Assembly (NCBI GenBank): GCA_947456915.1
Contig: CANGUQ010000170.1
Location: 1-7,703, forward strand
Direction: 5' to 3'
DNA: 7,703 bases
DNA from: Betaproteobacteria bacterium
GTDB taxonomy: Bacteria > Pseudomonadota > Gammaproteobacteria > Burkholderiales > CAIKXV01
Every line of letters begins with the position of its first letter. Position 1 is the first letter of the stretch. The notes below the pieces were generated by a model, which saw only the letters and a program-made list of their open reading frames with translations, was not told where the DNA came from and did not search any database. Below are positions 1 to 5,838 of the stretch, one piece after another. A program made the position numbers and the translations under genes.

Positions 1-1
1 G

Positions 2-1240
2 TGGCCGCCGGCACGCAACCCGTGGAACACGGCCTGCTTCACCGGCGGTTCGAGCAGCGGATCCGGCGCCGCGCTCGCCGCCGGCTTCGTGCCGGTCGCG
101 CTGGGCTCTGACACCGGCGGCTCGATCCGCGGGCCGGCCTCGTGGTGCGGCGTGTCGGGTCTGATGCCCACGTACGGACTGGTTTCGCGCGCCGGCGTCA
201 TTCCCAACTCGTACTCGTTCGACCACTGCGGCCCGATGGCGCGCACGATGGAGGACTGCGCGATCGTGCTGCAGGCCCTGGCCGGCTTCGATGCTGCGGA
301 CGCCGGCTCGGTGCGCTGCGCGATACCGGACTACCGCGCGGCGCTGTGCGGCGATCTGAAGGGCGTGCGGGTGGGCGTGCTGCGGCACTACCACGAAGAA
401 GACGCTCCGGCCGCGCCGGAGACCGTCGCCGCACTGGAGGAAGCACTGCGCGTGTTCCAGTCGCTCGGAGCGAGCGTGGAGACCGCGCGCATCCGGCCGC
501 TCAAGGAATCCTTCGACATCAAGGTCATCATCGCCGAGAGCGAGATCTTCGCCATCCACCGCCAGGCGCTGGTCGAGCGTCCGGGCGATTTCGGCTGGGA
601 CTTCCTGCAGCGCGTGCTGCCCGCCTGTCTGTTTACCGCCGGCGACTACGTCGCCGCGACGCGCGATCACCGGCGCACCGTCACGCAGATGAACGCGATC
701 TTCGACCGCTTCGACCTGCTGGTCACGGTCGGACAGGGCCCGGCACCGCGGCTCGATCACCACGACCCGCTCAACTTCTACAAGAAGCCGAACATCTTCA
801 CGCCGTCCAACGTCGCCGCGGGTCCGGCCGCGGTGGTCTGCAACGGTTTCTCCGCGAGCGGGCTGCCGATCGGACTGCAGCTGATCGGCCGCCCGTTCGA
901 CGACGCGACGGTGCTGCGTGCGGGCCACGCGTTCCAGAGCGCAACCGACTGGCACCGGCGCGAACCTGCGCTGGTGGCCGGCGCCGCGAAACCCGCCCTG
1001 ACGCCGATCGCGATCCCGACCGATGCGCCGGACACCGACGCGAAGACGCGGGCGCACTGCGATGCAATGGCCGAGCGCGCCGGACTCAGGCTCGACGACA
1101 TGCAGCGCGTGCTGCTCTACCGCGCCGCGCCCTACGCGCTTGAGATGTCGGCGCGGTTGCGGCGCGATCACGGCTTCGACGAAGCCCCGGCGAATGCATT
1201 CCGCTTTCCCGATGCGATCGAGGCGCGCGGTCGCGGCTGA
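2..1240 (+). CDS. Amidase signature family hydrolase, 5'-truncated, with C-terminal AtzG/DUF4089-like extension
   Basis: Hydrolyses a C-N amide bond, probably in the cytoplasm; the substrate is unknown. The reading frame is open from base 2 to TGA 1238-1240 (412 visible codons), so the true start lies upstream; the GTG at 89 falls inside the conserved core and is not a start. The visible part begins just before the glycine/serine-rich amidase signature. The GGSSSGSG stretch supplies the cis-serine (first Ser, codon at 50-52), and 24 residues later DTGGSIR supplies the nucleophilic serine (codon 122-124), the same spacing as in FAAH (S217/S241). The catalytic lysine should lie upstream of the window. 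The fold ends around a DWHRREPAL motif (usual family C-terminus), but about 87 more residues follow. The last part (about 1052-1210: AGLRLD..., then EAPANAFRFP) resembles the small AtzG/DUF4089 partner proteins. The family call is firm; GatA annotations are common for such proteins but unlikely here. Confidence 0.93.
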   Translation, partial: WPPARNPWNTACFTGGSSSGSGAALAAGFVPVALGSDTGGSIRGPASWCGVSGLMPTYGLVSRAGVIPNSYSFDHCGPMARTMEDCAIVLQALAGFDAADAGSVRCAIPDYRAALCGDLKGVRVGVLRHYHEEDAPAAPETVAALEEALRVFQSLGASVETARIRPLKESFDIKVIIAESEIFAIHRQALVERPGDFGWDFLQRVLPACLFTAGDYVAATRDHRRTVTQMNAIFDRFDLLVTVGQGPAPRLDHHDPLNFYKKPNIFTPSNVAAGPAAVVCNGFSASGLPIGLQLIGRPFDDATVLRAGHAFQSATDWHRREPALVAGAAKPALTPIAIPTDAPDTDAKTRAHCDAMAERAGLRLDDMQRVLLYRAAPYALEMSARLRRDHGFDEAPANAFRFPDAIEARGRG

Positions 1241-1275
1241 GCCTCGCCTGCGATCGCCGCGCCGGCGACGCGCCG

Positions 1276-1294
1276 TGCGCCAGCCTGCGCCAGC
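1276..1294. repeat. Short tandem repeat in the amidase-oxidoreductase gap
   Basis: TGCGCCAGC occurs at 1276-1284 and again at 1286-1294, a ten-base period, followed by the palindrome GGGCGCCC (1297-1304). This lies in the 114-nt gap between the amidase stop and the oxidoreductase start. No T-rich terminator tail and no clear -35/-10 pair is visible in the gap. It may be only GC-rich low-complexity sequence. Confidence 0.3.
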
Positions 1295-1338
1295 GCGGGC
1301 GCCCACGCCGCCCCGGTCCAGATCATCCACCTCTCCCG

Positions 1339-1345
1339 AAGGAAG
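1339..1345 (+). promoter_or_regulatory. Ribosome binding site of the Gfo/Idh/MocA gene
   Basis: AAGGAAG lies nine bases before the ATG at 1355 and supports that start. The start is confirmed by the Rossmann motif beginning within the first ten codons. Confidence 0.7.
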
Positions 1346-1354
1346 AACCGCAAC

Positions 1355-2344
1355 ATGATCCGAGCCGCCATCATCGGCCTCGGGCGCTGGGGCCAGAACA
1401 TGGTCAGCCACGCCCGCGGCAGCCAGCACATCCGCTTCGTTGCCGGTGCCACGCGCACCCCGGAGAAGGCACGTGCGTTCGCCGCAGAGCATGGCTTCCC
1501 GCTTCACGCCGACATCGAGCAGGTGCTGCACGACCCGGGTGTCGACGCGGTGGTGATCACCACGCCGCACCGCAGCCACGTTGACCTGATCACCCGTGCG
1601 GCACGCGCCGGCAAGCACGTGTTCGTCGAGAAGCCGTTCACGCTCAACCGCGCCGACGCCCAGACGGCGATCGACGCGTGCAGTGCAGCCGGCGTGACGC
1701 TCGCGCTGGGCTTCAACTGGCGCTTCCAGCCGGCACTGCTGGAGGTGAAGAAGATGTTTTCCGACGGTACGCTGGGCAAGCTGCTGCACATCGAGGGCAA
1801 CTTCAACGGTCCGAGCGTCTTCCGCTACGCCCCCGATCACTGGCGCCCCGATCGCTCGGAGAGTCCGGGCGGCGGCCTGACCGGGCGCGGCGTGCACAAC
1901 ATGGACGCGATGATCTTCCTCACCGGGCCGATCGACACCGTTTACGCACAGAGCTGTCGCCAGGTGCTCGACCGCGGCGTCGACGACACGACCTCGGTGC
2001 TCTACCGGTTCAGGAGCGGCGTCACCGGCTACCTCGGCATGGTGATCGCGAGCGCCGAGTGCTGGCGGATGCAGTTCTTCGGAACCGGCGGCATGGCCGA
2101 GGTCGGCGCCATCGAGCATCTGCCGACCTGGGACCTCACCGTGCAGCTGATCGACCAGCCGCGCCAGACTCGCCACTACGCCAGCGAACGCACCGAGCGC
2201 CTGGAACTGGAGGCGTTCGCGCGCGCGATCGAGGCGAAGCAACCGTACGTGATGCCGGTCGAGGACATTCTCGCGGGCGTGAGCGGACTGGAGGCGATCC
2301 TGCAATCGATCGACACGCAGCAGCCGGTGAAGGTGGCGCAGTGA
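1355..2344 (+). CDS. Gfo/Idh/MocA family NAD(P)-dependent oxidoreductase
   Basis: Predicted cytoplasmic dehydrogenase of 329 residues, near the usual family length of 330-390. An N-terminal Rossmann fold starts at once (AAIIGLGRWG; dinucleotide-binding glycines G8, G10, G13). The family hallmark EKPF follows a VF strand (E92-K93-P94; the Lys is normally catalytic), then comes the C-terminal alpha/beta domain. The substrate-site signature is GGG (172-174) followed by RGVHNMD, where H181 is the usual catalytic histidine and D184 follows. The family oxidises hydroxyl groups of sugars, inositols and related polyols or reduces imines; the substrate here is unknown. There is no signal peptide. Its stop overlaps the GTG start of the next gene by four bases, indicating translational coupling with the amidohydrolase. 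The gap upstream shows no clear promoter, so transcription may come from upstream of the amidase. Confidence 0.92.
   Translation: MIRAAIIGLGRWGQNMVSHARGSQHIRFVAGATRTPEKARAFAAEHGFPLHADIEQVLHDPGVDAVVITTPHRSHVDLITRAARAGKHVFVEKPFTLNRADAQTAIDACSAAGVTLALGFNWRFQPALLEVKKMFSDGTLGKLLHIEGNFNGPSVFRYAPDHWRPDRSESPGGGLTGRGVHNMDAMIFLTGPIDTVYAQSCRQVLDRGVDDTTSVLYRFRSGVTGYLGMVIASAECWRMQFFGTGGMAEVGAIEHLPTWDLTVQLIDQPRQTRHYASERTERLELEAFARAIEAKQPYVMPVEDILAGVSGLEAILQSIDTQQPVKVAQ
2329..2336 (+). promoter_or_regulatory. Ribosome binding site deciding the GTG start at 2341
   Basis: GAAGGTGG ends four bases before GTG 2341. The frame is open much further upstream (back to 1678), but that part only shadows the oxidoreductase. 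The purine-rich site, the GTGA overlap and the position of the first conserved strand all favour 2341. Confidence 0.6.
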
Positions 2345-3363
2345 GCACGATCACGGGCGCTGCGGCTGCGCTGTGGGCTGAAGATCCGGAGGGCCGCACG
2401 TTTCGGCGCCTGCCGGTCACCACGATGCTCAACGGCGCCGAGCTGACGCTGCCGCTGCACGTGCTGACCGGGCGTCTGCCCGGTCCGACGCTCGGCATCG
2501 TCACCAACCAGCACGGCGACGAATTCCTGCCGACGATGGTGATCCGGCACTGGCTTGCGAGCATCGACGCCGCGCGCATGCGCGGACGCGTCGTCGTCGT
2601 GTCGGTGGCCAATCCGCTCGCCACCGCCGCCTGCCAGCGGCTGACACCGGAGCCGCACGGGCGCACCGACCTGCACGAGGCCTTTCCCGGCAACGCGCGC
2701 GGCAACACCACGCAGATGATGGCCGCAGTGATCACCGGGCAGGTGCTCGACCACATCGACTTTCACTGCGACTTCCACGCGGGCGGCACCGGCGGCAGGC
2801 TGCAGGGACGGGTCGACTACAACGGCAAGGCGTCACCCGAAGTGCGACAGCGCTGTCTCGCGATGGCGCGCGCCTTCGGGCAGCCGTTCGTGCACGAGAA
2901 CGACCTGACCGGTACTTCTGCGCACTACGTGACTACCCGTCGCAACATCCCGAGCTGCAACCCGGAGATCGGCGGCACCTATCTCGGCCCGCACAGCACG
3001 GCGATCTACTTCCAGCAGTCGCTCGACGGCCTGAGCGGGCTCGCCGCCCACCTCGGCCTGATCGGCGAGGCGGCCGAACCTCCGCCGCAGATCCACTTCG
3101 ATCTCGCGGCCCGGCGCGAGCTGCGTCCGCGCAACAGCGGTTACCTCGAATCGCTGTTCGAACAACCCGCCGATGTCGGGCGACTGATCACTGCGGGCAC
3201 CCTGCTCGGGCGCGTGGTCGACCTGTACAGCTACGACGTGCTCGAAGAGATCGTCGCACCGTTCGACGGCCACCTGTTCTTCTCCCGCTACAGCGGCACG
3301 GTGAGCGCCGGCACGCAGGCGTTCGCGCTCGCCGAAGCGGCGAAGAGCCGGCAGCTTGGCTGA
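2341..3363 (+). CDS. Succinylglutamate desuccinylase/aspartoacylase (AstE/AspA, M14-like) family zinc amidohydrolase
   Basis: A 340-residue protein expected to remove an acyl group from an N-acyl amino acid or related amide in the cytoplasm using one zinc ion. Visible motifs: NQHGDE gives the zinc pair H58 and E61 (HxxE); VANPLA follows the next strand; DLHEAFPG (110-117) matches the family's D-L-x-x-x-F-P-G; DFH (144-146) gives the third zinc ligand H146; PEIGG gives the general base E209. The C-terminal part (about 250-335, with VGRLITAGTLLGRVVD and IVAPFDGHL) is the beta-barrel domain common in aspartoacylase-type members. The start is GTG 2341, overlapping the previous stop in GTGA. The 3' end overlaps the regulator's TTG start by eight bases, so the three genes form one coupled unit. 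It is not a canonical arginine-degradation AstE by context, as no ast genes are nearby. The specific N-acyl substrate cannot be determined. Confidence 0.9.
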   Translation: MSTITGAAAALWAEDPEGRTFRRLPVTTMLNGAELTLPLHVLTGRLPGPTLGIVTNQHGDEFLPTMVIRHWLASIDAARMRGRVVVVSVANPLATAACQRLTPEPHGRTDLHEAFPGNARGNTTQMMAAVITGQVLDHIDFHCDFHAGGTGGRLQGRVDYNGKASPEVRQRCLAMARAFGQPFVHENDLTGTSAHYVTTRRNIPSCNPEIGGTYLGPHSTAIYFQQSLDGLSGLAAHLGLIGEAAEPPPQIHFDLAARRELRPRNSGYLESLFEQPADVGRLITAGTLLGRVVDLYSYDVLEEIVAPFDGHLFFSRYSGTVSAGTQAFALAEAAKSRQLG

Positions 3364-4153
3364 GCGACCGGCACCTCGGCCAGACCCGCTGCGCCGCGTG
3401 GCGCATGCACTCGCGGGGCCCGACCGGAGTGCGCACCCGAAGCATCGCCGTCTGTACGATGCCGTCCTCGCAGGGCTCGAACGCGGAGACTGGCGGCCAG
3501 GCGATCGGTTTCCCACCGAGGTCGAACTGACCGCTGCACTGCCGCTGAGTCTGGGGACGATCCAGCGCGCAGTGAAGGCACTTGCCGACGCCGGCGTGAT
3601 CACCCGTGGCCGACGCCGCGGCAGCGCGTTCGCGCTGCCCGATCCGCGCATGCCAGACCCACTGCACTGCCGGTTCCTGGACTCGCAGGGCCGCGTCCTG
3701 CCGGTCACCACCCGGATCACCGGTCGCCGCGTGGTGGGGCGCAGCGGCCCCTGGGACGTGGTCAAGGCCGGCGCGAGCGATGCAGTCGTGCGTATCGATC
3801 GCGTGTTCCGCGTCGATGATCGCTTCAGCGTAGTCAGTCACTTCCATGCGAGTCGCCGGCGCTTTCCGGATCTGCTGGCCCGACCGGTCGCCGATCTGGC
3901 GGGGGAGAACTTCAAGCAGCTGTTCGCGCGCGAGTTCGGACGGCCGATCGCGTCACTCGCACAGACTGTGCAGGCGGTGACGTTCACCGCGAACCTCGCG
4001 CGGGTGCTGGGCCAGCGCTCGGGGCTGCACGTGAGCATCGTTGCCCACGGCGCGGATGGTCTGACGCTCTACGCCCTCGAGATGTACGTTCCCGCCGGGG
4101 CACCCCCGCTCGCGGTCAGCGGTCGCGACGCCGCGATCGCTACACCCGCCTGA
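3356..4153 (+). CDS. GntR family transcriptional regulator, HutC subfamily (winged HTH + UTRA domain)
   Basis: A 265-residue DNA-binding regulator. Residues about 28-94 form the GntR winged helix: HRRLYDAVLAGLERGDWRPGD, then FPTEVEL, the recognition helix in LSLGTIQRAVKALADAGVI, and the wing RGRRRGSAF. Residues about 100-255 look like a UTRA effector-binding domain (VVRIDRVFRVDDRFSVVSHF and the closing LYALEMYVPAG strand). The start is TTG 3356, preceded by GAAGAG (3342-3347) at eight bases and overlapping the upstream gene by eight bases. The next in-frame start, GTG 3398, has no ribosome site. UTRA domains bind small metabolites, usually a pathway intermediate, and release DNA. Lying between the two enzyme units, it probably controls the palindromic site at 4264-4281 and possibly its own operon from a promoter outside the window. 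Family assignment is firm; targets and ligand are inference. Confidence 0.9.
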   Translation: MAERPAPRPDPLRRVAHALAGPDRSAHPKHRRLYDAVLAGLERGDWRPGDRFPTEVELTAALPLSLGTIQRAVKALADAGVITRGRRRGSAFALPDPRMPDPLHCRFLDSQGRVLPVTTRITGRRVVGRSGPWDVVKAGASDAVVRIDRVFRVDDRFSVVSHFHASRRRFPDLLARPVADLAGENFKQLFAREFGRPIASLAQTVQAVTFTANLARVLGQRSGLHVSIVAHGADGLTLYALEMYVPAGAPPLAVSGRDAAIATPA

Positions 4154-4197
4154 CTGGCGCCTGGACCGCCACCGGCCCGCACTGCAGCACCCGATCC

Positions 4198-4239
4198 GCG
4201 GCGCTTGCACGCCGCCCGCGCGCCATCGCCCCCGCGCGG
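4198..4239 (+). terminator. Two abutting GC-rich hairpins after the regulator gene (possible transcription end)
   Basis: GCGGCG (4198-4203) pairs with CGCCGC (4210-4215) across a six-base loop. CCGCGCG (4216-4222) pairs with CGCGCGG (4233-4239) across a ten-base loop. Both stems are pure G/C and sit between the regulator stop and the next promoter. No T-tract follows either stem, so this is not a textbook intrinsic terminator; a Rho-assisted end or an mRNA 3' stabiliser is possible, and chance pairing in GC-rich DNA cannot be excluded. Confidence 0.35.
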
Positions 4240-4249
4240 AGGCAGTAGA

Positions 4250-4279
4250 TTGACGAGCTCCGGCAATACTTCATAGTAT
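4250..4279 (+). promoter_or_regulatory. Sigma-70-like promoter for the sulfatase-Bug unit
   Basis: TTGACG (4250-4255) matches five of six bases of the -35 consensus. Eighteen bases on, TAGTAT (4274-4279) matches four of six bases of the -10 consensus. This is a locally A/T-rich patch in otherwise very GC-rich DNA. Transcription would begin near 4286, giving a short leader before the ATG at 4312. The spacer is one base longer than ideal, which fits a regulated promoter. Confidence 0.55.
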
Positions 4280-4281
4280 TG
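4264..4281. promoter_or_regulatory. Palindromic operator overlapping the -10 region, candidate GntR/UTRA binding site
   Basis: CAATACTTCATAGTATTG is a perfect 7+7 bp inverted repeat (CAATACT/AGTATTG) with a four-base centre, in the spacer and -10 of the predicted promoter. HutC-subfamily GntR dimers bind AT-containing palindromes of this size (the NagR/YvoA sites of Bacillus are similar in length). The regulator gene ends 110 bases upstream. The location predicts repression by blocking RNA polymerase. Confidence 0.6.
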
Positions 4282-4297
4282 TCCTGGTCGATCCGTC

Positions 4298-4303
4298 CAG
4301 AGG
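4298..4303 (+). promoter_or_regulatory. Ribosome binding site deciding the ATG start of the sulfatase
   Basis: CAGAGG lies eight bases before ATG 4312. The alternative in-frame TTG at 4279 falls inside the palindrome and the -10 element, so it would not be transcribed, and it would add 11 residues before the family's first conserved strand. Confidence 0.6.
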
Positions 4304-4311
4304 CTGCCGTC

Positions 4312-5766
4312 ATGACCCCGCGCAACCTGCTCGTCATCATGTCCGACGAGCACAACCCCAAGATCGCCGGCTATGCCGGTCATCCCTTCATCAGCACGCC
4401 GAACCTCGATGCGCTGGCACGTCGCGGCACGCACTTCGCAAGCGCCTACACTGCGAGTCCGGTGTGCGTCCCGGCGCGCGCCGCGTTCGCCGCTGGCAAG
4501 TACATCCACCAGATCGGCTTCTGGGACAACGCCGACGCCTACGACGGTTCGGTACCGAGCTGGCACCACGTGCTGCGCGAGCGTGGCCACCAGGTGGTCT
4601 CCATCGGCAAGCTGCACTTCCGCGTGCCCGATGAAGATCACGGCTTCTCGCAGGAGCAGATCCCGATGCACATCCTGCAGGGCAAGGGCGATCTGATGGG
4701 ACTCGTGCGCGAGGACCTCCCCCGGCGAGGCAGCGCTGGCAAGATGGCGAAACTCGCCGGGCCGGGGGAGACCGCATACACGTTCTACGATCGCGAGATC
4801 GCCTCGCGCGCGCAGATCTGGCTGCGCGAGGAAGGCAGGCGGTCGAAAGACAAGCCGTGGGTGCTCTTCGTCTCGTTCGTGGCGCCGCACTTCCCGCTGA
4901 CTGCACCGCCCGAGCACTACTACCGGTACGCCTCGCGCGATCTGCCGCTGCCCAAGCTCTACCAGCGCGAACACCGTACGCGACATCCCTACCTCGATGA
5001 CTATCGCTCGAGCTTCTGCTACGACGACTACTTCGAGAGCGAGGACCAGGTGCGAAGGGCACTCGCCGGCTACTTCGGGCTGGTCAGCTACGTGGACGAG
5101 AACATCGGACGCGTGCTGTACGCGCTGGAGGACGCCGGCCTGCTCGACAGCACCGACGTGCTCTACACCAGCGATCACGGTGACAACCTCGGCGCACGCG
5201 GTCTGTGGGGCAAATCGACGATGTACGAGGAGATCGCCGGAGTGCCGCTGCTGGCGGCCGGCCCCGGCTTTCCGGCTGGCAGGAAGGTGCAGACGCCCAC
5301 CAGTCACGTCGACTTCTTCCCCACCCTGGTCGAGGGCGCGGGTCATGCGTTCTCCTCGCTGCGCGACACGCACCCCGGCGTCTCGCTGTACGACATCGCC
5401 GGCGGCACCGTTCCCGAGCGTACGGTGCTGTCCGAGTACCACGGCATGGGATCGACTACCGGCGCGTTCGCCATCTGGCACGAGGACTGGAAGTACGTCC
5501 ACTACGCGAAGTACCCGCCTCAGCTGTTCAATCTGGCACGCGACCCGGAGGAACTGAACGATCTTGCCGGCGACCCTGCGTGCCGCGATGTTCTCGAGCG
5601 GTGCCGCCGGCGGCTCCATGCGATCTGCGATCCGGACGAGGTCGACCGCCGCGCCAAGCGGCGTCAGGCCGAACTGCTCGCACTCAATGGAGGCCGTGCC
5701 GCCGTCATCCAGCGGGGCGACCTCGGCTTTACCCCGGCACCCGGCGCGGCGATCGAGTTCACCTGA
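4312..5766 (+). CDS. Sulfatase family hydrolase (alkaline phosphatase superfamily), cytoplasmic
   Basis: A 484-residue enzyme expected to hydrolyse a sulfate ester (or a phosphonate/phosphate monoester, since the superfamily is promiscuous). The first strand, NLLVIMSDEH, carries the metal ligand D12. SPVCVPARAAFAAGKY holds the CxPxR motif in which C52 (codon 4465-4467) would be converted to formylglycine. Further catalytic-site residues are K100 and H102 (GKLHF), H193 (APHFPL), the metal-binding D288-H289 (TSDHGDN) and K301 (GLWGKSTMYEE). The C-terminal part has the usual LFNLARDPEELNDLA turn (405-419). The core starts within five residues and there is no signal peptide, unlike many periplasmic sulfatases, so it should act on an imported substrate and needs a cytoplasmic formylglycine-generating enzyme. 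It is the first gene of a unit with the Bug receptors 72 bases downstream and lies behind the palindromic operator. Family very likely; substrate unknown. Confidence 0.92.
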   Translation: MTPRNLLVIMSDEHNPKIAGYAGHPFISTPNLDALARRGTHFASAYTASPVCVPARAAFAAGKYIHQIGFWDNADAYDGSVPSWHHVLRERGHQVVSIGKLHFRVPDEDHGFSQEQIPMHILQGKGDLMGLVREDLPRRGSAGKMAKLAGPGETAYTFYDREIASRAQIWLREEGRRSKDKPWVLFVSFVAPHFPLTAPPEHYYRYASRDLPLPKLYQREHRTRHPYLDDYRSSFCYDDYFESEDQVRRALAGYFGLVSYVDENIGRVLYALEDAGLLDSTDVLYTSDHGDNLGARGLWGKSTMYEEIAGVPLLAAGPGFPAGRKVQTPTSHVDFFPTLVEGAGHAFSSLRDTHPGVSLYDIAGGTVPERTVLSEYHGMGSTTGAFAIWHEDWKYVHYAKYPPQLFNLARDPEELNDLAGDPACRDVLERCRRRLHAICDPDEVDRRAKRRQAELLALNGGRAAVIQRGDLGFTPAPGAAIEFT

Positions 5767-5777
5767 GCAGCACGAAC

Positions 5778-5803
5778 GACGACCGCTCGCCAGAAGCGGC
5801 GTC
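5778..5803 (+). other. Intergenic mRNA hairpin between sulfatase and first Bug gene
   Basis: GACG (5778-5781) and CCGCT (5783-5787) pair with AGCGG (5795-5799) and CGTC (5800-5803), giving nine base pairs with one bulged A (5782) and a seven-base loop. No T-run follows, so it is not an intrinsic terminator. It may protect or process the downstream message so that the binding proteins are made at higher levels than the enzyme; that role is inference. Confidence 0.35.
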
Positions 5804-5827
5804 ACCCCGAACGCAGCACTGCGCAGC

Positions 5828-5835
5828 AGGAGGAG
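5828..5835 (+). promoter_or_regulatory. Strong ribosome binding site of the first Bug gene
   Basis: AGGAGGAG is a near-perfect anti-16S match; its AGGAGG core lies five bases before ATG 5839. It is clearly stronger than the site of the sulfatase and fits high production of a periplasmic receptor. Confidence 0.75.
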
Positions 5836-5838
5836 AGC

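Noticed and set aside
1241..1354. A terminator or promoter in the gap before the oxidoreductase
   Set aside because: Only short GC-rich repeats and an eight-base palindrome are present; no T-tract and no convincing -35/-10 pair.
1678..2340. The upstream extension of the amidohydrolase frame (would give 561 residues)
   Set aside because: The first 221 codons overlap the oxidoreductase in another frame, are Arg/Ala/Gly-rich without motifs, and the GTG at 2341 has a ribosome site and the correct family N-terminus.
2136..3847. Several minus-strand frames of 200-310 codons opposite the amidohydrolase and regulator
   Set aside because: They lie antisense to genes with intact catalytic or DNA-binding motifs, and none shows a family signature or a ribosome site I could recognise.
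4279..4311. TTG 4279 as the sulfatase start
   Set aside because: It lies inside the predicted -10 element and the palindrome, upstream of the likely transcript start, and ATG 4312 has a better ribosome site.
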